Assembly (NCBI RefSeq): GCF_004153455.1
Contig: NZ_SDQE01000016.1
Coordinates: 1 to 64,000 of the forward strand
Direction of reading: 5' to 3'
Length of the DNA: 64,000 bases
From: Allopusillimonas ginsengisoli
GTDB lineage: Bacteria > Pseudomonadota > Gammaproteobacteria > Burkholderiales > Burkholderiaceae_B
This document shows, piece after piece, positions 34,318-43,223 of the stretch (positions are counted from its first letter, which is position 1; each line of letters begins with the position of its first letter). A program made the translations under genes and the position numbers. The notes beneath the pieces are model-generated. The model saw only the letters and a program-made list of their open reading frames with translations. It was not told the origin of the DNA and did not search any database.

Positions 34318-35259
34318 ATGCTAGCTTATATTACGCGGCGCATTCTGGCGACCATTCCGGTAATCGTCATGGTGGGTGTAGTGGTGTTTGCCATGCTTCG
34401 CCTGACTACCGGGGATCCCGCCGCCATCATGGCTGGCGACGATGCCAGCACCGAGCAACTGGAGCAGATGCGCCACAGCATGGGCTTGGACAAGCCCATA
34501 TATGTGCAGTTCGCCCTATGGTTAATGCAGTTGCTGCAGGGCGATCTGGGCGTGTCGCTGCTTTCGGGAACAACCGTGTCAGGAATGATTTCGGATCGTA
34601 TGGGCCCCTCGCTGGCGTTGGCGTTGGGCACAATCACGCTTACCCTCGCCGTGGCCATTCCTCTGGGCATGCTGGCTGCCTGGAAGCAAGGGAAGTTGCT
34701 GGACCGCGCCATCATGACGTTCTCAGTGTTCGGCTTTTCCGTTCCTGCATTTGTCGTTGCCTATCTCCTGATTTACCTGTTCTCCATCAACATGGGCTGG
34801 CTTCCAGTTCAGGGGTACAAGCCTTTGGCTGAAGGGGTCTGGTCATTTGCACAACGCTTGGTACTGCCCGTCATGGCGCTCAGTGCGATATATGTTGCGC
34901 TGATTGCTCGGATTACGCGCAGCAGCATCATCGAAGTCATGGGCGAGGACTTCATTCGGACCGCGCGGGCCAAGGGAGCGACCGAAAATGCTGTTCTGAT
35001 GCGCCATGCGCTGCGCAATGCGGCGAGCCCCATCCTTACTGTTATCGGAATTGGCATTGCATCGCTGATCAGCGGCGTGGTGGTTATTGAAACGGTATTC
35101 AACCTGCCGGGGTTGGGACGGCTGGTGGTTGAGGCAGTGCTTGCGCGCGATTATCCCGTCATCCAGGGGCTTGTGCTGTTGTCTTCCCTTGTTTATGTCC
35201 TGATCAACCTTGCTGTCGACATTCTCTACTCCGTGTTTGACCCGCGGATCACATACTAA
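34318..35259 (+). CDS. ABC transporter permease, DppB type
   Basis: 313 residues, first of two inner-membrane permeases. N-terminus MLAYITRRILATIPVIVMVGVVVFAMLRL is the typical first helix of DppB/OppB; LTTGDPAAIMAG and the loop YVQFALWLMQLLQGDLG follow the family. The cytoplasmic EAA-like loop EDFIRTARAKGATENAVLMRHALRNA (about 202-227) contacts the ATPase. It begins 7 bases after the binding-protein stop. Confidence 0.93.
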   Translation: MLAYITRRILATIPVIVMVGVVVFAMLRLTTGDPAAIMAGDDASTEQLEQMRHSMGLDKPIYVQFALWLMQLLQGDLGVSLLSGTTVSGMISDRMGPSLALALGTITLTLAVAIPLGMLAAWKQGKLLDRAIMTFSVFGFSVPAFVVAYLLIYLFSINMGWLPVQGYKPLAEGVWSFAQRLVLPVMALSAIYVALIARITRSSIIEVMGEDFIRTARAKGATENAVLMRHALRNAASPILTVIGIGIASLISGVVVIETVFNLPGLGRLVVEAVLARDYPVIQGLVLLSSLVYVLINLAVDILYSVFDPRITY

Positions 35260-35270
35260 ACAGAGAAATC

Positions 35271-36191
35271 ATGCCCGATACTTCCTACCCAATATCGTTG
35301 GATCCCATGGCGCAAAGCCCCGCCGAGGACCAAGGCGTCCGGTCAGCCCAGCCGTCTCTGGTGGGCCAATTGAGAAGCATGCTAAAGAGCTGGCCGGTGC
35401 TTGTCGCATTTCTGATCCTCACTGTCATTGTCCTGATTGCTGTGCTCGCGCCCTTGCTTGGCACGGTTGATCCCGCGGCCATTGACCCGGCGTCTCGCCT
35501 TCGAACTGCCTCACTCACTCACTGGCTCGGAACAGACGCCTTCGGGCGCGACACATATTCGCGCGTGATGTACGGGGCGCGCGTGTCGCTATTGGTAGGT
35601 ATCGGTGCGACCACAATGAGTGTGGCGCTGGGCCTGATGATTGGCGTGTTTTCCGGCTATTTCCGCATGGCCGATGCGATCATCATGCGGGTGATGGACG
35701 GCATTATGGCCATTCCAGGTATTCTGCTGGCCATTGCGCTGGTATCCCTTACCGGAGCTAGCCTGCTCACCGTACTGGTGGCCATTACCATCCCTGAAAT
35801 CCCGCGCGTCGTCCGTCTGGTTCGCGGCGTGATTCTATCCGTACGGACAGAACCTTATGTAGAAGCCGCTGTGTCGCTGGGAACGCGCGTGTTCACCTTG
35901 TTGATACGCCATATGGTTCCCAACACCATCGCGCCATTGATTGTGCAGGGCACCTATATCTTTGCGTCAGCCATTCTTACCGAAGCAACACTCAGCTTTC
36001 TGGGCGTAGGTTTGCCTCCTGAAATCCCGTCGTGGGGAAACATGATGGCGGAGGGGAGAATGTACTTCCAACTTGTGCCTGGCCTGATCATGTACCCGGG
36101 CATCTTCCTCGCGTTGACGCTCTTGAGCGTGAATGTACTGGGCGATGTTCTGCGCGATGTGCTCGATCCAAGGATGGCACGGAAATCATGA
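35271..36191 (+). CDS. ABC transporter permease, DppC type
   Basis: 306 residues. DppC-like: WLGTDAFGRDTYSRVMYGARVSLLVG (about 84-109), the EAA loop EPYVEAAVSLGTRVFTLLIRHMVPNT and the C-terminal block GDVLRDVLDPRMARKS. It starts 11 bases after the DppB stop; its TGA overlaps the ATG of the ATPase gene by two bases (ATGA). Confidence 0.93.
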   Translation: MPDTSYPISLDPMAQSPAEDQGVRSAQPSLVGQLRSMLKSWPVLVAFLILTVIVLIAVLAPLLGTVDPAAIDPASRLRTASLTHWLGTDAFGRDTYSRVMYGARVSLLVGIGATTMSVALGLMIGVFSGYFRMADAIIMRVMDGIMAIPGILLAIALVSLTGASLLTVLVAITIPEIPRVVRLVRGVILSVRTEPYVEAAVSLGTRVFTLLIRHMVPNTIAPLIVQGTYIFASAILTEATLSFLGVGLPPEIPSWGNMMAEGRMYFQLVPGLIMYPGIFLALTLLSVNVLGDVLRDVLDPRMARKS

Positions 36192-37858
36192 AGAATTTGC
36201 CGATGAACAGTCACACCGCTTATGCCACTGCGAATAATGATGCGCCAGTTCTTCAGATCAAAGATCTGTCTGTGCGCGTAGTAGGAAATGCAACGTCCAG
36301 GCATGTCATTCAGAACCTGAATCTGGAGGTGCGAGCAGGCGAAACACTGTGCCTGGTGGGAGAGTCCGGCTCCGGAAAATCCGTCACATCCTTATCTGTC
36401 ATGGGGCTCCTTCCTAATGACGGGCTCGCCGCCATGGGTGGACAAATCGTATTGGAAGGGGAGGACGTGCTGCGCGCCAATCCTGCACGCCTGCGTCAAC
36501 TGCGTGCCTCGCGCATGGCGATGGTATTCCAGGAGCCCATGACGGCGCTCAATCCCGTGGAAACCGTAGGCGATCAGATAGACGAGGTAGTGCGTATTCA
36601 CGGGGTAAAAAGCAAGGCCGAGCGCCGGACGATGGTATTAAACATGCTGCGCTCGGCACACCTTCCCGAGGTGGAGCGTATGTACGATGCCTATCCGCAT
36701 CAGCTATCCGGTGGCCAGCGCCAGCGCATCGTCATCGCGATGGCGTTGATTCTCAAGCCCAGGCTGTTGATTGCTGACGAGCCAACGACAGCGCTGGATG
36801 TCACGACGCAAAAGCAGATTCTGCTGCTGATCCGCGAGCTACAGGAGCAGCACAACACGGCGGTGTTGTTTATCACACATGATTTTGGAGTGGTAGCGGA
36901 GATTGCAGATCGTATCGCTGTAATGCGTTCCGGGCGGATCGTCGAAGTAGGCGCCAAGGATGACATACTGGCCCGCCCTGCTCAAGCGTATACGCGCATG
37001 CTGGTATCGTCGGTGCCCAGTCTTATCCCCCGAAAAAGTCGCGCCATACAGGAAGCGTCGGTGCTCGATGTATCGGCATTGAATAAGACCTACATCACCA
37101 AGTCCATGTTCGGCATGCGTCGATCCGTGCCGGCTGCGCAAGATATAAATCTGACAGTTCGTCGTGGCGAGATTGTCGGTATCGTCGGTGAGTCCGGATC
37201 GGGAAAATCCACCGTGGCCCGTTGTGTCGTGAGGCTGCTCGATCCAACATCTGGCGCCATTCGTATCCATGGCGAGGATATTGCGCAGGTGGCCGGCGAA
37301 CCATTGCATGCACTGCGGCGACGTATACAGATCGTTTTCCAGGATCCCTATCGTTCACTGAACCCGCGTGTCAAAGTGGGCGACTCCATTATCGAAGGAT
37401 TGATAAATTTTGGCGTACCGCGCACGCAAGCCCTGCAAAAAGCAAGCGAACTGCTGAGTACGGTTGGCCTGGATGACGGCGCCCTGCAACGGTATCCGCA
37501 TCAGTTTTCCGGTGGTCAGCGCCAACGCATATGCATAGCCCGCGCACTTGCGCTGGAACCAGACATCCTGGTGGCGGATGAAGCCGTTTCGGCGCTCGAT
37601 GTCTCGGTACAAGCCCAAGTACTGGCATTGCTGGACGATATTCGCAAACGCACAGGTGTCGCTGTGCTGTTTATCACGCACGATTTGCGCGTCGCCGCAC
37701 AGATATGCGACACGATAGTCGTCATGCAGTACGGCCAGATCGTGGAAGCGGGGCCTGCCGAAGAGGTGCTGACCTCACCCCGTCAGGATTACACACGTGC
37801 GCTGATTAGCGCCGCACCAGGACGCGACTGGGACTTTCAGAACTTCTGTCCCGCCTAA
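36188..37858 (+). CDS. Fused two-domain ABC ATPase (DppD-DppF type)
   Basis: 556 residues with two complete nucleotide-binding domains in one chain. First Walker A GESGSGKS at 58-65, first signature LSGGQRQR, Walker B LLIADEPTTALD; second Walker A GESGSGKST near 334-342, signature FSGGQRQR, Walker B ILVADEAVSALD. The usual oligopeptide systems encode two separate ATPases. I chose the ATG at 36188, which overlaps the permease stop; the frame is open 52 codons further into the permease gene. Drives the importer of 32712-36191. Confidence 0.93.
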   Translation: MKNLPMNSHTAYATANNDAPVLQIKDLSVRVVGNATSRHVIQNLNLEVRAGETLCLVGESGSGKSVTSLSVMGLLPNDGLAAMGGQIVLEGEDVLRANPARLRQLRASRMAMVFQEPMTALNPVETVGDQIDEVVRIHGVKSKAERRTMVLNMLRSAHLPEVERMYDAYPHQLSGGQRQRIVIAMALILKPRLLIADEPTTALDVTTQKQILLLIRELQEQHNTAVLFITHDFGVVAEIADRIAVMRSGRIVEVGAKDDILARPAQAYTRMLVSSVPSLIPRKSRAIQEASVLDVSALNKTYITKSMFGMRRSVPAAQDINLTVRRGEIVGIVGESGSGKSTVARCVVRLLDPTSGAIRIHGEDIAQVAGEPLHALRRRIQIVFQDPYRSLNPRVKVGDSIIEGLINFGVPRTQALQKASELLSTVGLDDGALQRYPHQFSGGQRQRICIARALALEPDILVADEAVSALDVSVQAQVLALLDDIRKRTGVAVLFITHDLRVAAQICDTIVVMQYGQIVEAGPAEEVLTSPRQDYTRALISAAPGRDWDFQNFCPA

Positions 37859-37897
37859 CCTTTAAACCAGTTATTTCACTCACAAGGAAATCAGGAT

Positions 37898-39088
37898 ATG
37901 TATGCGAAGAGCGTAATTGAGTCAATCGAACTATTTCATGATGAGCTGATCTCCATACGGCGGGATATACACGCGCATCCGGAGCTGGGGTTTCAGGAGA
38001 CGCGCACGTCCGATCTTGTGGCCAGAAGTCTGACCGCGTTGGGATATGAGGTGCACCGGGGAGTGGGCAAAACAGGTCTTGTGGGCGTACTTGAAGGTCG
38101 ACGCAATACGAGTGGGCGCTGCATCGGCTTGCGCGCCGACATGGATGCGCTGCCGATTGTCGAAACAGGGCAGCATGAGTACACGTCAACCAGTCCAGGC
38201 GTCATGCATGCCTGTGGGCACGACGGGCACACCACCATGTTGCTGGGTGCCGCGCGCTATCTTGCCGAAACGCGGAACTTCGATGGCAAAGTCGCGCTCA
38301 TTTTCCAGCCGGCAGAAGAGGGCCTTGGCGGCGCGCAGGCCATGATTGACGATGGCTTGTTTGAAAGGTTTCCCTGCGATGCCATTTACGGCGTGCACAA
38401 CTGGCCCAGCTTGCCCGCTGGCGTGATCGGCGTATGTCCCGGCCCAGCCATGGCTGCGGCGGACAGCTTCGAGATTCACATTGAAGGACAAGGCGGACAC
38501 GGCGCCCGACCCAACGATACAAATGATCCGATCGTCATCGTTGGACATTTGATTGGCGCGTTTCAAACTTTGGTATCGCGCAACACTTCAGCGCTCGATT
38601 CGGCCGTCGTCACGATAGCATCGGTTCGGGCAGGAAGCCTCCCCGCCATGAACGTCATTCCCAAGGATGCACACCTTACCGGCACCGTGCGGACATTCAG
38701 CCGCGACGTGCAGGCGCGGATCATGCAGCGAATGAAGGAAGTCACGACGGGCCTCGCGGCGACGTTCAATGCAAAGATCTCGCTTAAGTATCACTGCCGT
38801 ATTCCACCGACCGTCAACAATCGGGAGTGCGCCGCGTTCGTGAGCAGCGTCGCCACCGAGTTGCTGGGCGCGGAGAACGTCGTGCCCGATCTGGCTCCAA
38901 CCATGGGGTCGGAGGATTTTTCACTGATGCTGGAAAAATGCCCCGGCACGTATTTCCGTATCGGCCAAGGCGGCGCTGAAGCTGGTTGCCTGTTGCATAC
39001 CTCAGCGTTCAACTTCAATGATGCGGTTATCCCCGTAGGCAGCGCTGTGTTTTGTCGCCTGGTCGAACGCAGCATGCCATTGATGTAA
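37898..39088 (+). CDS. M20-family amidohydrolase (hippurate hydrolase / aminoacylase type)
   Basis: 396 residues. Metal-site residues typical of M20D: MHACGHDGHTTMLLGAAR with C106 and H108, QPAEEGLGGA with E140-E141, and the His of HNWPSLPAGVIG. The dimerisation domain insert follows (SFEIHIEGQGGHGARPN) and the C-terminal catalytic region is GSEDFSLMLEKCPG. It hydrolyses N-acyl amino acids such as hippurate or N-acetyl derivatives. It starts 39 bases after the ABC ATPase: the imported compound is probably cleaved here. Confidence 0.92.
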   Translation: MYAKSVIESIELFHDELISIRRDIHAHPELGFQETRTSDLVARSLTALGYEVHRGVGKTGLVGVLEGRRNTSGRCIGLRADMDALPIVETGQHEYTSTSPGVMHACGHDGHTTMLLGAARYLAETRNFDGKVALIFQPAEEGLGGAQAMIDDGLFERFPCDAIYGVHNWPSLPAGVIGVCPGPAMAAADSFEIHIEGQGGHGARPNDTNDPIVIVGHLIGAFQTLVSRNTSALDSAVVTIASVRAGSLPAMNVIPKDAHLTGTVRTFSRDVQARIMQRMKEVTTGLAATFNAKISLKYHCRIPPTVNNRECAAFVSSVATELLGAENVVPDLAPTMGSEDFSLMLEKCPGTYFRIGQGGAEAGCLLHTSAFNFNDAVIPVGSAVFCRLVERSMPLM

Positions 39089-39529
39089 GTCAGGTTTAGG
39101 CCTTGTGTCAAACCAAACGCTTGGAGGAATGGCAACGGATTTGCATAAGCGCTGGGGGCCAGCCGGTCACCCAGATCGCTACGATTCCGCTGGGCTTGTT
39201 TTTCCACAGAGGCATTCATATCGAAACCTGGTAAGTAACGCCCCTCCCCTCCGAGGGTATCCCGCTGGACTCATAGTTTGCCCATAACTGGTTCTATTGG
39301 GGGCCGATCACCGATGCTAGTATCTTCAGCAAGCTGAAAGAGTACTGACAACACTTACACGAACGACCCAGTACTCACTATTAATTGAGTCCAGCATTAT
39401 TGGAAAAAACGCTTGCTTCGTCTCTGCGTGAGCTCGAAGCTGGGCTAGTGCTGCTCCTGATTTTTTTATCTATCCGCAGTTGTGATAAGACGGCTTTATT
39501 GGGGATTTTTAACAAGAGGAGACAACAGC
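39089..39529. other. Intergenic region, no supported gene
   Basis: 441 bases between the M20 hydrolase and the lipoprotein amidohydrolase. A 60-codon frame at 39105-39287 has a GGAGGA that sits too close to its internal ATG and the protein is unlike anything known to me. Other frames look non-coding. The AT-rich end near 39450-39520 probably holds the promoter of the next gene. Confidence 0.45.
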
Positions 39530-41272
39530 ATGAGTATCCATGCCCGGCCACGTTTGGCCAGAGGTTCGGCAAGAATTTTCCGCCTCTCGGCGTGTGCATT
39601 GGCTGCCGCAGCTACGCTTTCTGCATGCGGCAGCAGCGATGACACCGCCTCGACCGAAACCGCTCAAGTGGTTTACAAAAACGGCGATATCCTAACGGTC
39701 GACAAGAATGATTCCGTCGCCCAGGCGGTGGGAGTGCGTGATGGCAAAGTCATCGTCGTCGGCACTGAAGAAGAGGTCAATGCATATGTAGGTTCGAGCA
39801 CCGAAGTGATCGATCTTGCCGGTAAGACGATGGTTCCGGGCTTTTACGATGCTCACAGCCACTTCACCATGGCGGGCAACAACGCCAAGTTCGAGGTCAA
39901 TCTGAACAGCCCACCGATCAGCACGGTGGAATCCATTGCCGACATTGTCGAGCTGCTCAAGAAAAAGAAGAGCGAAGTGGGCGAAACCGCATGGATTACT
40001 GGGTTCGGCTATGACGATACCCTGCTGCCTGAGCATCGTCACCCGACCAGGCAGGAGCTGGACGAGGTGTCCACGACCCAGCCGATACTCATTAGCCATG
40101 TATCCGGCCATATGGCGGTAGCCAACAGTTTCGCGCTGAATATGGCGGGCATCACAGCCTCGACGCCCAATCCGGACGGTGGAGAGATTGGCCACGGACC
40201 CGATGGCGAGCCCAACGGTTTTTTGACGGAAACTGCCGTTTCTCTGATCAAAGGCAAGCCTGCGCTCAGCGCCGAGCAAATTCAGGCAGGCATTAAAGCA
40301 GCCTCTGAAATGTATGCGTCCCAGGGCGTTACTACTGCCAATGACGGCGGGTCGGGCGCTCCAGGCATTACGGCGCTTGAAACCGCAGCTAACAGTGGTG
40401 ACCTGGGTATCCGAGTGGTGGCATGGCCGTTCGGTCAGTTCAGCAAGGAGGCGGCTGATAAGCTTGAACTAACGAGTGGCAAGGTCAAGGTCGGTGGTAT
40501 CAAACAGATCTACGATGGTTCCATACAAGGGTATACCGGCTATCTGTCCGAACCGTATTACACGCCTTACCATGGAGACGCCAGTTACCGGGGCTTTTCG
40601 CGCATCAGTAAGGAATCTCTGGATGCAAGCGTCATGGAAGCCCACAAAGCGGGATACCAGCTGTTTATCCATGCCAACGGAGATGCTGCAATCGATGATG
40701 TGCTGGATGCCTACAGCAAGGCACAAGCGGCATCCCCTAGATCAGACACTCGGCACGTGCTGATCCACGCACAGATGGCGCGCGAGGACCAACTTGACGA
40801 GATGAAGCGCCTGAACGCAATCCCCTCTTTCTTTCAATTGCATACCTATTACTGGGGGGATCGGCACCGCGATATCTTTATCGGCCCCGACCGTGCAAGC
40901 CGGATCAGTCCGGCCCAGTCGGCTCAGTCTCGTGGGCTGACCTACACCCTGCACGCTGACACACCGATCGTTCCGATGGAGCCCATTCTGATGCTCTGGT
41001 CCGCGGTGAATCGGATCTCGACCAGCGGCGCGGTCATTGGTTTTGACCAGACGATTTCGGTCAAAGACGCGTTGAGAGCCATCACGTACAGCGCCGCTTA
41101 TCAGAATTTTGAGGAGGCTGAACGCGGTTCGATCGAAATCGGAAAATATGCGGACTTTGCGATTCTTTCAGCAAATCCGCTCGACGTGGCACCTGAAAAT
41201 ATACGTACTATTCAAGTCATGGAAACCATTGTGGAGGGAGAAACCGTCTTCAAGAAACCAAGCGGTTCCTGA
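39530..41272 (+). CDS. Lipoprotein amidohydrolase (YtcJ / amidohydrolase-3 type)
   Basis: 580 residues from the ATG at 39530 (AGAGGAGACAACAGC upstream). Lipobox LSAC with the acylated Cys at residue 33, so it is exported and anchored to the membrane. Amidohydrolase signs: GDILTVDKNDSVAQAVGVRDGKVIVVG, FYDAHSHFTMAG (metal His pair), SQGVTTANDGGSGAPGI, KQIYDGSIQGYTGYLSEPY, LFIHANGDAAIDDVLDAY, and the C-terminal ADFAILSANPLDV. YtcJ-like enzymes act on amides and formamide-like compounds; an outer-surface or periplasmic variety is less common. Confidence 0.87.
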   Translation: MSIHARPRLARGSARIFRLSACALAAAATLSACGSSDDTASTETAQVVYKNGDILTVDKNDSVAQAVGVRDGKVIVVGTEEEVNAYVGSSTEVIDLAGKTMVPGFYDAHSHFTMAGNNAKFEVNLNSPPISTVESIADIVELLKKKKSEVGETAWITGFGYDDTLLPEHRHPTRQELDEVSTTQPILISHVSGHMAVANSFALNMAGITASTPNPDGGEIGHGPDGEPNGFLTETAVSLIKGKPALSAEQIQAGIKAASEMYASQGVTTANDGGSGAPGITALETAANSGDLGIRVVAWPFGQFSKEAADKLELTSGKVKVGGIKQIYDGSIQGYTGYLSEPYYTPYHGDASYRGFSRISKESLDASVMEAHKAGYQLFIHANGDAAIDDVLDAYSKAQAASPRSDTRHVLIHAQMAREDQLDEMKRLNAIPSFFQLHTYYWGDRHRDIFIGPDRASRISPAQSAQSRGLTYTLHADTPIVPMEPILMLWSAVNRISTSGAVIGFDQTISVKDALRAITYSAAYQNFEEAERGSIEIGKYADFAILSANPLDVAPENIRTIQVMETIVEGETVFKKPSGS

Positions 41273-41287
41273 TTCTCAAAACAGAAT

Positions 41288-41312
41288 GACGCGGTTCTCG
41301 TTGAACCGCGTC
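41288..41312. terminator. Stem-loop after the lipoprotein amidohydrolase gene
   Basis: Perfect 10-base arms GACGCGGTTC / GAACCGCGTC with a 5-base loop, 16 bases past the stop codon. There is no T-run on the plus strand after it. Probably a terminator or RNA 3' end for the amidohydrolase mRNA, facing the converging EamA gene. Confidence 0.6.
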
Positions 41313-41492
41313 CCAGAACTTGAGCAAGCCGCGATGCAAGCCAGCAAAACCCTTCAGTAAACGGCCCAGAAAAAACTTGCGGCGCTGCAGATCAGTTTTC
41401 CCGCCGACGTCAAGAGACAGTGCGTTGAAAGATCAATGAGGTATTTTGGTTATCTATTGTCGAGGCCTTGAGCGCTGGCTCTTCGCCAATCG

Positions 41493-42359
41493 TCATTTTC
41501 GTCGCCCTGACTTGCGACCACCAAATTCGGCGAGGCTGATTCCAGCCAGGATCATCACCAGTGCGATGGCGTGATAAAGAAGAAAGGCTTCTCCCAGTGC
41601 GGTCACCGCCAGCAATGCTCCCCACAACGGCAGCAGATTAATAAACAGGCCGGCCCGGTTCGCCCCGATTAATTCCACCGCTTTAATGTAGAAAACCTGG
41701 GCTATAAGGGATGGAAAGATGACAATGTAAAGGATCGCTGCCCAGCCCCTTAGATCAGGCACAATCGTCTCGCCCCGCGCCGCTTCAAAACCCAGCATGG
41801 GCAGCGCCGCCAGGGTAGCGCCCACGCACAACGTGAACATCAGGCTAGTCCAGTGTATCGAGGGTTTGCTTCGCAGTGCCGCAGTATAGATACCGTACGC
41901 AATAATGGCGACAAGCATCAATGCATCACCAAAATTAACGTCAAGATCTATCAGGCGGGACAATTCGCCACCCATTGCAATGACGAGCACACCGATGAAA
42001 GAGAATACAAAACCAACCGCCTGCTCCACGCCTATACGACTGGAAAAAAGAATAAAGCTTGCTGCAAACACAAAAAGCGGCATGCCACCTTGCAAAATAC
42101 TGGCATTGATTGCTGTGGTGTAGACAAGCGCATAATAGAGCGCCACGCTGAACACTGTGAAGCCAAGGGCTCCCAGAATCAACAAATAGCATAGCCGCGA
42201 CCGTATGGCAGGCCAGTCGGCAGCAATCTGTTTTCGGCTGAACAAATACAGCACCACCATTACGCTGGCCCAGCGGATGGTGGCGAGAACCATAGGCGAC
42301 GCGTGGCCTACTGCCAGCTTTCCCGCAATAGAGTTTCCCGCCCAGAAAAGTGTTGTCAA
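41493..42359 (-). CDS. EamA/RhaT-family (DMT) transporter, start disturbed
   Basis: 288 residues from a TTG at 42359. Ten hydrophobic helices with two EamA repeats: TTLFWAGNSIAGKLAVGHASPMVLATIRW, LYYALVYTTAINASILQGGMPLFV, then KAVELIGANRAGLFINLLPLWGALLAV. The N-terminus continues upstream in frame (AIYKAYVLLAL) but has no start codon. An ATG at 42391 with GGAGAAT before it reads MPSIKLTY in another frame and hits a stop. A 4-base loss in a GTAC repeat would explain this: see findings. Substrate unknown (amino acids, nucleotides or drugs in the family). Confidence 0.78.
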   Translation of the reverse strand: MTTLFWAGNSIAGKLAVGHASPMVLATIRWASVMVVLYLFSRKQIAADWPAIRSRLCYLLILGALGFTVFSVALYYALVYTTAINASILQGGMPLFVFAASFILFSSRIGVEQAVGFVFSFIGVLVIAMGGELSRLIDLDVNFGDALMLVAIIAYGIYTAALRSKPSIHWTSLMFTLCVGATLAALPMLGFEAARGETIVPDLRGWAAILYIVIFPSLIAQVFYIKAVELIGANRAGLFINLLPLWGALLAVTALGEAFLLYHAIALVMILAGISLAEFGGRKSGRRK

Positions 42360-42681
42360 CGCTAGCAGTACGTAAGCTTTATAGATGGCATATTCTCCGA
42401 ATCGGAACCGCGGCTGTCCCCGGTTCTGCCCTGAAATGTGCCAACAATAATATCCCTTCCGCCAATTTTGCGTCAGCCAGAACTAAAAATCTCACGGCCG
42501 CGGCCGCAGTCTCGTCCAGCAAACCCCACATAGCCATCCCGACAGCGGCGTACAAGGCGCAGCACTGGGAGGCGGATCGGGAAACTCACACGCCGCCGCA
42601 CAGTCGCGCGTAAAGACTAACGGCAATCACGGGTGGACATTGCACCCGGTGCTCGTTCGGTTTCGTGTCGGAGCGGCCCGC
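42360..42681. other. Gap with a possible 52-codon frame
   Basis: 322 bases. On the minus strand a frame from 42537 to 42379 reads MAMWGLLDETAAAAVRFL and further, ending ten bases before the alternative DMT ATG at 42391. It has weak ribosome support and no homologue I recognise. Otherwise no signal. Confidence 0.25.
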
Positions 42682-42885
42682 TTACTGGATCACTGGACGC
42701 ATCGCTATCCGCTCTTCGACCTCCTGCATAACTGCCTCAGGATCGTCCCTGAGTTCGTTAAGGTCGATTGACACTTTTCTGCTATTGCGCAAATACAGCA
42801 CGTACGCATCGTGACTTTCGTCTATCGCCAGAACTTGATCTCTCATGCGATGATTCAGCGCTACGGCGAACTTTTCGGTATCCAT
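42682..42885 (-). CDS. Small hypothetical protein
   Basis: 67 residues, not recognised, with a strong ribosome site (AAGGAGG 5 bases before the ATG at 42885). The protein is mixed helical/strand and acidic, with RNSRKVSIDLNELRDDPEAVMQEVEERIAM. No membrane segment, no cysteine. It could be a small regulatory or stress protein. The SD and clean frame make it likely to be real. Confidence 0.5.
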   Translation of the reverse strand: MDTEKFAVALNHRMRDQVLAIDESHDAYVLYLRNSRKVSIDLNELRDDPEAVMQEVEERIAMRPVIQ

Positions 42886-43223
42886 AATTACCTCCTTCGT
42901 CCTTCAAGCAAGCTGAAAGACCATCTTAGCAACACCGAAAGGAGAAAGCTAAATGCGTTTCAGATGGTTGCACGCTGTACGCCAAAGCCACCCAAATCAC
43001 TGTGTAAAGCACTGGTGGGCATATGGTTTGCTGAAGAATCAGTCCACACGATGCGCGCCGGTCTGACCAGAACCTGCCCGTACGCGCAGACTGGCTCGGC
43101 AGCGGTGAAGACAATCTTGACGCTGTGCAGATAGATGCGCGCTACAACCAGGATGTCGCACCGCAGCAATGGGTTCACTCAAGCCTATAGCGAACCATCC
43201 GTCATCCATAAAAGGACACAGCA
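42886..43223. other. Gap with short open frames
   Basis: 338 bases upstream of the YghA-like SDR. A 37-codon frame from 42953 has GGAG 8 bases ahead. Further on, to 43187, a frame without a start codon reads PVRADWLGSGEDNLDAVQID, coding-like but unrecognised. Possibly a decayed small gene. Confidence 0.3.
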
